Both the position numbers and the translations under genes were made by a program. Shown here piece after piece: positions 31,483 to 40,563 of a DNA stretch of 64,000 nt (position 1 is the stretch's first letter; the number at the start of each line of letters is the position of its first letter). The notes below the pieces were generated by a model. It saw nothing but the letters and a program-made list of their open reading frames with translations. It was not told the origin of the DNA and did no database searches. The stretch is from an uncultured Paracoccaceae bacterium (lineage in GTDB: Bacteria; Pseudomonadota; Alphaproteobacteria; Rhodobacterales; Rhodobacteraceae): contig CANMPK010000001.1 in assembly GCA_947499725.1 (NCBI GenBank), positions 62,001 through 126,000 on the forward strand, read 5' to 3'.

Positions 31483-33518
31483 GCCACCACCTCTTTCAGC
31501 AGCCCAGAAATCTCGGCCTCAAGCGCCTTCAGCTCCGCATCAATCTCGGCCAATGGCCGCGGCGGCACATACTGATAGAAATAGCGGTTAAAGTTGATCT
31601 CATACCCCACGCGGCCCACTTCACCGTCAGTCGCATCAACATGGCCTGTGTCCACCCAAGCATCCGGCACAAAGGGCTCAACCTCGCGCGCAAAATACGC
31701 CTGCCAATCTTCACCCAACGGCACCAATTCGTGGTCGCGCAGTTTTGTGTCAGGCTCCGGCTCGCCATTCTTATCGGTGCAAATCTCGGCATCCTCATGC
31801 GGCGCACCAAAGCGGGCCACCAATGTCTTGATTGCTGCTGCGGGCAGCTTGATGCCCCGTTCTGCCATGGCGTCCGTCACCTCAGCGATGAACACTGCGC
31901 GATCCATCCAGACTTCGCCTAGCTTTTCCTCAAGCATTGCAAAAAGCGTATCGGTGAAGCTGTCGAACTTCTTGCCCGCTTTCTCAAGCGCGGCCACGGC
32001 CTTTTCGTCTGCTTTCAACGCGCCCAGCAGATCATGGGTGATCTCAAGCCGCAGGCGCAGGGGGCGTTCCACCCGAATTTCACGGTAGCCAAAGTCGGTC
32101 GTGTAAAAGATCTTAGAGACATCGCCAACACCTGCGTTGCCGTTCAGGAATTCACCATAAATGCGGACGATCTCGGCGCGTGCCGCATCGCCAATCTCGC
32201 GGCGTTTTGAGCCAAGGGATTTGCGCATAGACTGCCAGAACTGTTCGCCGCTGGCGTCAATCAGCTGGACCTTGCCACGGCGTTCAGCTGGTTTGCGGTT
32301 GGACAGGATCCAGATGTAGGTCTGAATGCCTGTGTTGTAGAAGATGTCCGTGGGCAGGGCGATGATCGCCTCGACCATATCTGTTTCCATGAGCCAGCGT
32401 CGGATTTCGGAATAACCTGAAGCGGCGCCGCCGGAAAACAGCGGGGAGCCGTTCATGACGATCCCGACACGCGACCCTTTTTCATCATCGCGCATCTTGG
32501 AAATCATGTGCTGCACGAAAAGAAGCTGGCCATCTGACGTGCTCGGTAAACCTGCACCGAAACGCCCATCATGCCCCAGCTCTTCCGCCTCTTCTTTGAT
32601 CGGAGCTGCGTACTTCTTCCAGTCCACACCGTAGGGCGGGTTGGAAAGCATGTAGTGGAAGGTTTCAGCGCGGTGCGCGTCTTCGGTCAGGGTGTTGCCA
32701 TAGGCGATGCGTGAGGCATCGTGGCCTTTCACCATCATGTCCGATTTGCAGATCGCAAAGGACTCGCCGTTGAGCTCCTGCCCGAAGAGATCAACGTGAA
32801 GGCCGCTGTTCAGGGCCTTCATGGATTCTTCGGCGACAGACAGCATGCCGCCCGTGCCACATGCTGGGTCATATACGCGGCGGATAATACCCTTGCCGGA
32901 CAAGGCTTCTTCATCGTTGGCTAGGAGCAGGTCGACCAACAGCCGCACCACTTCGCGCGGGGTGAAGTGTTCCCCTGCAGTCTCGTTGGACATCTCTGAG
33001 AAGCGGCGGATCAGTTCCTCGAAGAGGTAACCCATTTCAAGGTTGGAAACTTCATCTGGGTGCATTGAAAGCTGGCAGAAGCGGTCAAAGACCATCCAGA
33101 GCGATCCTTTTTCATCCAGATCTTTGAGGATTTCGGTGAACTTGAACTTCTCGATGAAAATATCGCGGACGTTCGGGCTGAAGCCCGTCAGGTAGTCAAT
33201 GAGGTTTGAACGGAGTTGACCCGCATCCTGCTGCCGCAAGTTCTCGAAGGTGAACTGACTTTGGTTGTAGATTTGGCCGCCCGCATTCGCGACGCCCGAC
33301 AGAATGGCAATGCGCATTTGCTCGTCCATTTCGTCAGGCAGGTTTTCCGCCTCATTGAGAACGGCTTGCTTGGTCTCATCCAGAAGGCAATCCAGACGGC
33401 GCAGGATCGTAAAGGGCAGAACGATCTTCCCATATTCGGATTGCTTAAAGTCACCGCGCAGCAATTCTGCAATCGACCAGATAAACGAGGCGTTGTTATT
33501 GATGGTGTCCTGGCTCAA
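31479..33518 (-). CDS. hsdM: Type I restriction-modification DNA methyltransferase subunit M
   Basis: A 679-residue HsdM, an N6-adenine methyltransferase that protects host DNA and forms the M2S core. The N-terminal helical domain (IWSIAELLRGDFKQSEYGKI) precedes the methyltransferase domain with SAM motif DPACGTGG (217-224) and catalytic NPPY (293-296). FGQELNGESFAICKSDMMVK lies between. It is longer than the classic 500-residue form because of an extended C-terminal helical region. It is the first gene of the leftward operon; its promoter must lie in the gene-poor region to its right. Confidence 0.95.
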   Translation of the reverse strand: MSQDTINNNASFIWSIAELLRGDFKQSEYGKIVLPFTILRRLDCLLDETKQAVLNEAENLPDEMDEQMRIAILSGVANAGGQIYNQSQFTFENLRQQDAGQLRSNLIDYLTGFSPNVRDIFIEKFKFTEILKDLDEKGSLWMVFDRFCQLSMHPDEVSNLEMGYLFEELIRRFSEMSNETAGEHFTPREVVRLLVDLLLANDEEALSGKGIIRRVYDPACGTGGMLSVAEESMKALNSGLHVDLFGQELNGESFAICKSDMMVKGHDASRIAYGNTLTEDAHRAETFHYMLSNPPYGVDWKKYAAPIKEEAEELGHDGRFGAGLPSTSDGQLLFVQHMISKMRDDEKGSRVGIVMNGSPLFSGGAASGYSEIRRWLMETDMVEAIIALPTDIFYNTGIQTYIWILSNRKPAERRGKVQLIDASGEQFWQSMRKSLGSKRREIGDAARAEIVRIYGEFLNGNAGVGDVSKIFYTTDFGYREIRVERPLRLRLEITHDLLGALKADEKAVAALEKAGKKFDSFTDTLFAMLEEKLGEVWMDRAVFIAEVTDAMAERGIKLPAAAIKTLVARFGAPHEDAEICTDKNGEPEPDTKLRDHELVPLGEDWQAYFAREVEPFVPDAWVDTGHVDATDGEVGRVGYEINFNRYFYQYVPPRPLAEIDAELKALEAEISGLLKEVVA

Positions 33519-34653
33519 GACAGGTCTCCTACAAATGAGGCTAAACTTAATTTCAGTTTCAATGTAGGTATTTAGATCTGAAGATGGAATCTATTTTAAC
33601 GCTATAGTTGTGGATTGTTGGCTGATTTTTCAGGCTTTTTTGTGTTTTGACCTTGGAAACTACACCAGCTCACACGAACGACTTTCAAACTTGTAAGCTC
33701 GAGGGTAGTGCCTTCAATGGGGGTTGTACGATTGGTTCCCAAGTTTTTAGCCAAGGCACCCAAATGCGCTTGCTGATAAATGCATCATTTAAGGTCTACA
33801 TTTGACTGTAGCTTGCAAAAACACGGAAGGTGAAACCCAAATCCGTTGATGGCTGGCAGCGAACGCTTCAAGGGGCTCTAGGAAATAAATTTTCCGAAAA
33901 AAATCACCAGAAACGCCCTTCTGACATGACTTGGGTGCTTCTCCCTATCGGTGAGACCGTTGGTCGAGCACGCTCTCCCAATCCGATAGGGAGGCGTTTA
34001 ATCAGCTGATCAATAGGCCGCAATTCCCAATCGAAATCTTGTGCCAACCTGTGTCGAACACGCCACGGTAGAGTGACAGATGGTAAAACGAATGCGCGGA
34101 TTTCCTTGTTGCCGGCCAATCATTCCTCCAAATCTCACCTCATGACTTACACAGCACATCATATCGCTTCACGGCTCATACGAATAACCTAACCAGGTAA
34201 TTTCGACGCATATTCCAGTGCGCCAGTTTCGTAGAACTGTCCGAAAGCGATACGCGTGTATTTTCATTCTCATCATATCGATGGCCATCAATACGTGGTC
34301 AGTCTGCCGAAACTTCGCATAACGACTGCGGATGGTAGTGCCGAATCGGAACCCGTTTGGTTCTGGATTTTGAGCGAAATCGAGAATGCTTCTTTGAGAA
34401 AAATTATCGTGGGATTTTGGATTTGGGTTTTTCGCAAGTGGCAATCGGAACTGAAGCTGCCGTGGCGACCATAGATTTAGAAATCTAAGGTCCATCATCA
34501 CAACCTGTTGCGGTAGTTTGTAGGCGAAAAAGGAACCTGCAGGTGCTTCCTAATATGCTGATTTTAATTGCAAAAATAGTTCACGGGGCGTCATTAGCAC
34601 GCTATCGTTAACGCAACTTCTTGGCGTGAGCCAAAACGACGAAAGGAACAGAC
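33519..34653. other. Gene-poor 1.1-kb stretch inside the transposon
   Basis: No frame here has both a convincing ribosome-binding site and a recognisable product. Two weak minus-strand frames (33904-34119 and 34169-34501) give Arg-rich peptides without family features and look like decayed DNA or chance. The hsdM promoter must be near 33530-33650, where the sequence is AT-rich. The remainder may be remnant cargo. Confidence 0.4.
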
Positions 34654-34993
34654 ATGACCGAACACTAAAAAAGAAAAACGCGACCTGCGCCAACAGATCG
34701 CGACAATTCCTGAAAGACCGAAGCCTTCCTCAAAGCAAGTTTTGAGTACCACATCCGAGGGCTCATTTCAAGGACATCGGTTTTTCAAACAATCCTGGTC
34801 TCGCTCCAAGTCATCCGTTGATGGCAGCGGAGGAGGTGTGTCTCGAACTTTCTTCGCCGTCCATGTTGGGTGTTTTGCGAACGGTTTGAGATCGCCTGAG
34901 GGGATCATTTCCAAACTCGGGGAACGTCCCCACGCAATAGAAAGACAGAAACATGTCCATCCATTTTCAAACTGGTGGTATCCGCCTTCCTGA
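34654..34993 (+). pseudogene. Small gene interrupted by a frameshift, upstream of tnsA-like gene
   Basis: AAAGGAAC (34641-34648) and ATG at 34654 form a good translation start, but the frame stops after four codons (ATG ACC GAA CAC TAA). One base further on, from 34667, the frame is open for 108 codons to 34993, starting KKEKRDLRQQIATIPERPKP. The break lies at a run of six A residues followed by a run of five, so an indel, a sequencing error or recoding could explain it. The product has no family I recognise. It overlaps the next gene by 41 bp. Whether it ever was a gene is uncertain. Confidence 0.4.
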
Positions 34994-35630
34994 CGCCAGT
35001 CGCGGCAATCGTGACACTCAAGTTGGGTCAAAACGACATTTCACAGGTGGTGCCGTTATCGGTGACGGTCACGGTGTTCGCCTTGGTCTTGAAAGCAATC
35101 TCGAGAAAAAGGCCCTGCTTCTTCTATCGGCACGCCCGTCCACTCTGGATGTCGTCGAGCAAGTTGCGTTCGAATGGTATGACGAACATGGTGAGTATCA
35201 CACGCACTACATGGACTTGGTCGCCAAACAGACTGATGACCGCGTTGTTGGTTACGCAGTTCGTCCGAGCCAGCGTGCAGGTCGCAAGTACACATTGAAA
35301 CTGGCACGCATCAAGCAGCAGGCCATTCGCGGGGGTGTCGTGAACGACTTCCGCTTGTTCACTGAACAGGATGTCTGTCCGGTCGAATTGTTCAATGCGG
35401 AGTTGTTTCATGCTGTGCGTCGGCCAGATTGCTTTGCAGATCCTGTCATGCAGGATGTCGCTGGCGCGTCAGTTGGTGTGACGACTATTGGCGCATTGGT
35501 CGACGAGTCCGGCCTTGACGGAATGGGTTTTCGGGCTGCGGTTCGCCTCATCAAATCCGGCCACCTTCAGATGGTTCGGTATGAACGCATCGAGCGTACC
35601 TCTGAGGTATTTAGAACCCTCACCATCTGA
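34953..35630 (+). CDS. tnsA: TnsA-like endonuclease, catalytic Lys apparently replaced
   Basis: A 225-residue protein with the layout of the TnsA N-terminal nuclease domain. A helix with Glu51 (LESNLEKKALLLLSARPSTL) is followed by strands VEQVAFEWYDEHGEYHTHYM, Asp88 in YMDLVA, and then GYAVRPS. In Tn7 TnsA the catalytic residues are E63, D114 and K132; here Glu and Asp fit, but the lysine position carries Arg104. The C-terminal 70 residues have an HTH-like look (FRAAVRLIKSGHLQMVRYER). It precedes tnsB by 130 bp, the canonical gene order. TnsA cuts the 5' ends of the transposon so that it leaves the donor completely. With Arg in place of Lys, activity is uncertain. Confidence 0.68.
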   Translation: MSIHFQTGGIRLPDASRGNRDTQVGSKRHFTGGAVIGDGHGVRLGLESNLEKKALLLLSARPSTLDVVEQVAFEWYDEHGEYHTHYMDLVAKQTDDRVVGYAVRPSQRAGRKYTLKLARIKQQAIRGGVVNDFRLFTEQDVCPVELFNAELFHAVRRPDCFADPVMQDVAGASVGVTTIGALVDESGLDGMGFRAAVRLIKSGHLQMVRYERIERTSEVFRTLTI

Positions 35631-35760
35631 GCCCAAACCAATGAGGTTGGCCTGACACGCTGAAACAGTTCCGGCCGATCTCTTTCCCCTTTTTTTCCAG
35701 TTCCCGACCGAGGCCGTTGCGCCTCGGAACGGTACCTCCATGCCATTGAAAGGAATAATC

Positions 35761-37971
35761 ATGGACCTCTCAAACCCTACTCAGTATTCTCACAACGCTC
35801 GCTTGATCATCGGTGAATTTGACCGTGTCACAATCGAAGGTGTTAGTTACCGTCTTCATCAAGAAACTGAAGTTGGCTTCGTCTTCCTCCGCGATGATGA
35901 AACCCATCTGGCACGTCAGTTCAGCCATGAGGATATGCAGCGTTTGACTAATGCACACCGGGTTCGTGTGGAGCGTGGTGTTTTTGACCCTGAGTTTGCG
36001 GCGAAGCGTAAACTGCACGCCAGTACTGCCTACGGTGGCCTAACTGCTGGCGTAAAAACGCGCTTAAGCAAGAGGGAGGCATACACTCAGGCCGCATTTG
36101 AAATGCGAAGTGAAGGCCTGATGAGCTTCACTGATGTTTCTATCAAGGCGAATGTTCACATGCTTATGGGGCGCGCTATGGGATTGGTCGACAACCTGAA
36201 TCCGAGCGGGAAAGCTAAGCTGCCAAAAACGGAAGATTTCAGCCAGCCACCGGCTCCTCGCACATTGCGCCGGTGGCTCGCTTCGGTGAATGAATTTGGC
36301 CGTAGCGGATTGGTTGATCGGATCGATAGTCGTGGAAATCGTTCAAGCAACCTAGGGCCTGAGGAATTGGGTCTTATGATGAAAGAGGTGCGGAAGTACC
36401 TTTCTCCCGAGAAGCCGTCGATCAAACTTGTCCATGAAAATGTCGTGTTGGCTTTTGGTGAGCGCAATGATGAGCGGAAGGCAAACGGCCTAGACCCACT
36501 GACCATCCCTAGCCGCGAGACCGTGCGCCGCTCCATCCGCTCTCTTGATCCCTATCATGTTGAGTTGGCGCGTAACGGCGAAGCAGCAGCGCGTAAGAAA
36601 TTCCGACCCGTATTGAATGGCATCTCCGTGAGCCGGCCTCTGCAGCGTGTCGAAATCGACGAATGGACCGTGGACGTCATGACATTCCTCGAAAGTACCG
36701 GAATGTACGCGTTGATGTCAGAGGACGATAAGCGTTCGTTGGGGCTATATGGCAAAGGTGACGAGCTTCTTGAGGGCGAAAAGAAGCGAAAGAAGCTTGG
36801 CCGCTGGACCCTGACAGCTGCGATCTGTTGCGCGACGCGTTGTATTGTAGGAATGGTCTTGAGCCGCAATCCTGGGAGCGAGGCGGCGGTTCAACTTTTG
36901 GAGATGATCACGACCAACAAGGGCGCATGGAGCGATGCAGTCGGGGCGCTGACTTCTTGGGATATGCACGGCACGCCAGAACTGATTGTCTTCGACGGCG
37001 GCGCGGCCTTCAAATCGCAACGGTTTCGCATGGCCGTGAATGATCTTGGGGTCATGTGGGAAATGGCCATGAATGGTGTTCCCGAAAACCGCGGTACGAT
37101 CGAGCGTGTGTTCGGGACGTTTGCGACTGACTTTGCGCCACGACTGTCGGGTCATACTTTCAATAGCATCGTGGAAAAAGGTGATGCTGACTCCGAGGCG
37201 CGCGCTGCCCTAACCTTGGATGATTTCACCTTTGCACTGATCCGCTGGGTGACCGACATCTATCACAACACGCCGCACGGCGGGTTGAACGGTGAGACGC
37301 CAGTAAAAGCGTGGCGCCGGCTGTCTCAAGAGTACGGTGTGCCGTCATCACCAGATATGGAAATGATGCGCCTGTGTTTCGGTCAAGAACGGCAGTACGT
37401 TCTCGACAAGACTGGGATCACAATCCTGGGCGTGCGGTACCATTCAGAAGCGCTCCACCAGCATATGCTCCGGAAAGAACCCCATAAGGTTGATGTACGT
37501 TGGCACCCAAAGGATATCGGTGCAATCTCGGTGCGGATCGGAAAGGCGTGGTTCGAGATTCCAGCCTTGGACAGCTCGCTCGATGGAGTTGCTGCACAGA
37601 CCTGGCTGACCGCGGTCCGTCAAACAAAAGCAGCGAACCCAAAGGCAACGCGTATGGACAGTGTAGCTGTACGGGAGGCTATCAAGGCGATCGCTGCACG
37701 AAATGAGCAGGCCAAGTTGGCATCCAGTCTGAATCTTCAGGATTGGTCTGAGAAGCGTATGGCACATGCGGAAGAAAACTTGCTGGCCGGCATCGAGTTC
37801 TTTGAACGCAAAGAGCCCATTCAGCAGAAGGACGTTTTGGGCCACGAAATCCCAACCGTCGAGGAGCAGACTGGGGTTCCAATGGACCATCACGCGCCCA
37901 AGAAGGGCAATCCTGCCAAGCCCGATGACATGCCAGCCAAACCATCCAAGGTTACCATCGAGGAGGACTAA
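35761..37971 (+). CDS. tnsB: TnsB/TniA transposase (DDE)
   Basis: A 736-residue transposase with an N-terminal DNA-binding part containing HTH regions (about 60-290) and an rve/Mu-type catalytic core. The DDE triad is Asp300 (VEIDEWTVDV), Asp412 (LIVFDGGAAF) and Glu448 (ENRGTIERVFGT); the second Asp and Glu are 35 residues apart, the standard spacing. A C-terminal beta-barrel (residues 530-620) and a basic tail that would contact TnsC follow. ATG 35761 is chosen because AAAGGA stands 6 bases upstream. It should bind the repeated sites at both element ends and join 3' ends to the target. All catalytic residues are intact. Confidence 0.94.
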   Translation: MDLSNPTQYSHNARLIIGEFDRVTIEGVSYRLHQETEVGFVFLRDDETHLARQFSHEDMQRLTNAHRVRVERGVFDPEFAAKRKLHASTAYGGLTAGVKTRLSKREAYTQAAFEMRSEGLMSFTDVSIKANVHMLMGRAMGLVDNLNPSGKAKLPKTEDFSQPPAPRTLRRWLASVNEFGRSGLVDRIDSRGNRSSNLGPEELGLMMKEVRKYLSPEKPSIKLVHENVVLAFGERNDERKANGLDPLTIPSRETVRRSIRSLDPYHVELARNGEAAARKKFRPVLNGISVSRPLQRVEIDEWTVDVMTFLESTGMYALMSEDDKRSLGLYGKGDELLEGEKKRKKLGRWTLTAAICCATRCIVGMVLSRNPGSEAAVQLLEMITTNKGAWSDAVGALTSWDMHGTPELIVFDGGAAFKSQRFRMAVNDLGVMWEMAMNGVPENRGTIERVFGTFATDFAPRLSGHTFNSIVEKGDADSEARAALTLDDFTFALIRWVTDIYHNTPHGGLNGETPVKAWRRLSQEYGVPSSPDMEMMRLCFGQERQYVLDKTGITILGVRYHSEALHQHMLRKEPHKVDVRWHPKDIGAISVRIGKAWFEIPALDSSLDGVAAQTWLTAVRQTKAANPKATRMDSVAVREAIKAIAARNEQAKLASSLNLQDWSEKRMAHAEENLLAGIEFFERKEPIQQKDVLGHEIPTVEEQTGVPMDHHAPKKGNPAKPDDMPAKPSKVTIEED

Positions 37972-37973
37972 TC

Positions 37974-38936
37974 GTGAAGGATTTCGTATCGAAAGAAGCT
38001 GCGCTGGATGCCGTACGCGACCTCCACATTGGACTTGATTTGGATCTCGAGGCAACGATGCATATCAAGCGTCTTCTGGCTAGGGATGAGGAGGGTAACC
38101 TCCTCCCCAAAGCCCGACGTTTGACCAGGACCGGAGAGACCCGGGGAATGATGTTGGTCGGCGCGCCGGGAAGCGGTAAATCCCACCTCATGGATCGCAC
38201 ATTGAGCAAGATGGGCGAGGTGCTCGAGCGCTCTGTCGACACGCGCCCGGTGATTGCTTGTCCAGTTCCGAGTCCTGCTACTTTCAAGAGCATGGTGTTG
38301 GCCCTGCTGGAAGAGTCGGGATTTGAGGGTGCGAACCCTCGTCAGGAAGCTTGGTCCCTTTGGCAGATGTTCCGACACAGGATCGGCATGTTGGAGACCG
38401 CGTTGGTTTGGATTGATGAGGCGCAGGATCTCTTTTGCGCCGACCGGAAGCTCATCCTGCGAGCGCTCAAGTCTCTCATGCAAGGAGACAATGCTGTCGC
38501 TGTGGTTTTGTCTGGCACGGAGGCGTTGGCTGAGGTGATCCGGTCTGACGCGCAGGTGAAGCGTCGCTTTACGGCGATGGGTCTACCGGAGATGGTCGAA
38601 ACCGTTCATGGCGACATGTATCGTGCTGTTTTAGCGAACTATTGCTGCCGAGTCGGGTTGGAGCCACCTGTTGAGCCAGACTTGATCGGTCGTATTTTCC
38701 ATGGCGCGCGATATCGCTTTGGACGGGCTATCGAACTGTTGTTGTTGGCTATGGAATTCGCGATTGAGCAGGATGATGAGTATCTGACCATCGATCACTT
38801 CGCATCCGCCTATGCGATGAATGAGGCCTGTCCGGCGTCGGAAAATGCCTTCTATGCAGACAACTATCATGTCTTGGATCCCGATGCAGGTGATGACACG
38901 CCAATGCCGCGATCGCGCCGGAAACGGAAAGGATGA
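37974..38936 (+). CDS. tnsC: TnsC/TniB AAA+ target-selection ATPase
   Basis: A 320-residue TniB-family ATPase with Walker A GAPGSGKS (63-70), Walker B ALVWIDEAQDL (143-153) and sensor-1 VVLSGTEAL. In Tn7 and Tn5053 relatives this protein forms filaments on target DNA and links the target selector (TniQ/TnsD) to TnsB. The C-terminus is basic (PRSRRKRKG), as expected for DNA or partner contact. The GTG start is 2 bp after the tnsB stop and preceded by GAGGAGG. Its last four bases overlap the tniQ start (ATGA). Confidence 0.93.
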   Translation: MKDFVSKEAALDAVRDLHIGLDLDLEATMHIKRLLARDEEGNLLPKARRLTRTGETRGMMLVGAPGSGKSHLMDRTLSKMGEVLERSVDTRPVIACPVPSPATFKSMVLALLEESGFEGANPRQEAWSLWQMFRHRIGMLETALVWIDEAQDLFCADRKLILRALKSLMQGDNAVAVVLSGTEALAEVIRSDAQVKRRFTAMGLPEMVETVHGDMYRAVLANYCCRVGLEPPVEPDLIGRIFHGARYRFGRAIELLLLAMEFAIEQDDEYLTIDHFASAYAMNEACPASENAFYADNYHVLDPDAGDDTPMPRSRRKRKG

Positions 38937-40492
38937 ACGCTATGGCAGCTTTATTCCCAGATCTTCCGTTTCAGCCTGACGAAACGCCCATGTCATGGGC
39001 AGCACGACTAGCGGCCTTCCATACGGGAGGCCGCGTTCTGCCGTTTCTAAATACCATGAGTATCCCGGCTGCAGATCTTGCAGCGGGCAAACCTGAAGCT
39101 GTTGAGCGATTGTGCCAGATCACCGGTCAGGACCCGGAACCTGTCTTGGCAAACACGATTATGGCTCTGGGCGAACGCCGCTATCGTCTTCGCGGATGTG
39201 AGTTTTCTGCTGAGTTCACCAATGGTGTTGTGACGCGGTATTGCCCGCTTTGCCTCGCCGAAGATCGCGATGGGCAGGCTTGGCCAAACGCAGCTATGCG
39301 GCATCGTTTGCATTGGCGGCTTGCACCTGTGCGGACTTGCCGAAAGCACAATATTCCTTTGATCAATGTACGCATGGGCAAGTGGACCGACGTGCTTCAT
39401 GAGGTTCAAGCGATGAATGATGCTGTGACTGCTGGTTGCGGTTCGGCAGAGAAACTTCCTTCGCGGGTTCCATCACCACTGCAAGAGTACGCCGAAGGAC
39501 GTCTTGAGGGACAGGCGGGACCTGCATGGCTAGACGGGCAGAGAATTGATCAAGCCTGCCGCGCTGCGCACATGCTTGGCGGCCTGATGGCATATGGTTC
39601 CGCACAAAAGGCGGCCGAAATGACGGAAGATATGTGGGATGAGGCGGGTCGCACTGCTTGGCCTGTTGTGCGTGATGGAGAAGATGCAATCCGTGAAATC
39701 ATCAGCACACAGCTCCTGAGTGCGATCAAAAAGAACGGGCACCCGAGTCCGAGGACCGCATTCGGCATGCTCCATGGCTGGCTGTTCGCCAGTAGATTGT
39801 CAAAAGATCCAGGTCCCATTCGTGACATTGTGCGCGACGTCATCATCGACAATGTGCCATTGGTGCCCGGGCAGATGCTTTTAGGTAAGCAGATCACGAC
39901 ACCGCGTTTTGCCAGTATTGCCTCGATTGCGAAGTCTGAGCACCTTCATTCAAAGACGTTGACGAAAATTCTGGAGCTGGCTGGCGTTATTGATGAAACG
40001 GAACCTTTGAAAGGCGCGCCCAATGTTGTTGCTGAATACGCCAAGGCGAAACCGCTCATTGAACGCGCGAAGCACGCAACACCAGTCACCCGGGTCCCAG
40101 ACATGTTGTCTGCATCTCGGCCATTGGTTGCTGCTTTAATTGAATTGGGCCAGCTTCGCAGAATACAGGATCACGATGAGCTCAAGAGTAAGGTTGGAAA
40201 GTCGATCGACGGGCGGTCAATCGATGAGGTTCTAAAGTTCATCGAAGGGGGATTTAAGGCCCTGGATGTCATACCGGTGGGACATGTGCATTTGGCGAAG
40301 GCAGCCGAGAAAACCAGGGTTACATTGCTGGCAATCCTAGAGCTTTTGTTCGGACTGCATTTGAAGAATGTGTATCGGTTAAAGGATCATCATGGGTTTG
40401 AAGCAGTGATGGTTTCGCCGGAGGAGATTATGAAATGTATCGAAGATCCGCCTGGCAACGTTTCGGATGAGATTCGGTTTTGGATGGGCTGA
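38933..40492 (+). CDS. tniQ: TniQ/TnsD-family target selector
   Basis: A 519-residue protein of the TniQ family. The N-terminus DETPMSWAARLAAFHTGGRV matches the family start. Zinc-finger residues are visible in YCPLCLAED and TCRKHN (C-x2-C, then C-x2-H). The long C-terminal region (300 residues) is predicted helical and, as in TnsD, would be the DNA sequence-recognition part. Length is closer to TnsD (508 residues in Tn7) than to short TniQ proteins, which suggests a site-specific selector. The position of the element just after nrdJ makes the nrdJ 3' end the obvious candidate target. It is translationally coupled to tnsC. Confidence 0.9.
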   Translation: MNAMAALFPDLPFQPDETPMSWAARLAAFHTGGRVLPFLNTMSIPAADLAAGKPEAVERLCQITGQDPEPVLANTIMALGERRYRLRGCEFSAEFTNGVVTRYCPLCLAEDRDGQAWPNAAMRHRLHWRLAPVRTCRKHNIPLINVRMGKWTDVLHEVQAMNDAVTAGCGSAEKLPSRVPSPLQEYAEGRLEGQAGPAWLDGQRIDQACRAAHMLGGLMAYGSAQKAAEMTEDMWDEAGRTAWPVVRDGEDAIREIISTQLLSAIKKNGHPSPRTAFGMLHGWLFASRLSKDPGPIRDIVRDVIIDNVPLVPGQMLLGKQITTPRFASIASIAKSEHLHSKTLTKILELAGVIDETEPLKGAPNVVAEYAKAKPLIERAKHATPVTRVPDMLSASRPLVAALIELGQLRRIQDHDELKSKVGKSIDGRSIDEVLKFIEGGFKALDVIPVGHVHLAKAAEKTRVTLLAILELLFGLHLKNVYRLKDHHGFEAVMVSPEEIMKCIEDPPGNVSDEIRFWMG

Positions 40493-40529
40493 CTGCTATC
40501 AAGCTTGTCTGCCACATCAAACTTTCAAA

Positions 40530-40556
40530 ATGCTGCCTGCGGGCGGCATTTTTTTT
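40530..40556 (+). terminator. Terminator of the tnsABC-tniQ operon
   Basis: ATGCTGCC (40530-40537) pairs with GGCGGCAT (40542-40549) with one G-U pair and a 4-nt loop, followed by eight T residues. It stands 38 bp after the tniQ stop and inside the right end region. Confidence 0.9.
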
Positions 40557-40563
40557 AAACTTT

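Noticed and set aside
33904-34501. Two minus-strand frames in the transposon's gene-poor region
   Set aside because: Arg-rich peptides without ribosome-binding sites or known motifs. A relic of former cargo is possible, but not supportable.
34768-35031. A minus-strand frame with CHDC and CFC motifs opposite the frameshifted gene
   Set aside because: It overlaps the start of the tnsA-like gene on the other strand and has no start signal; the cysteine pattern is probably accidental.
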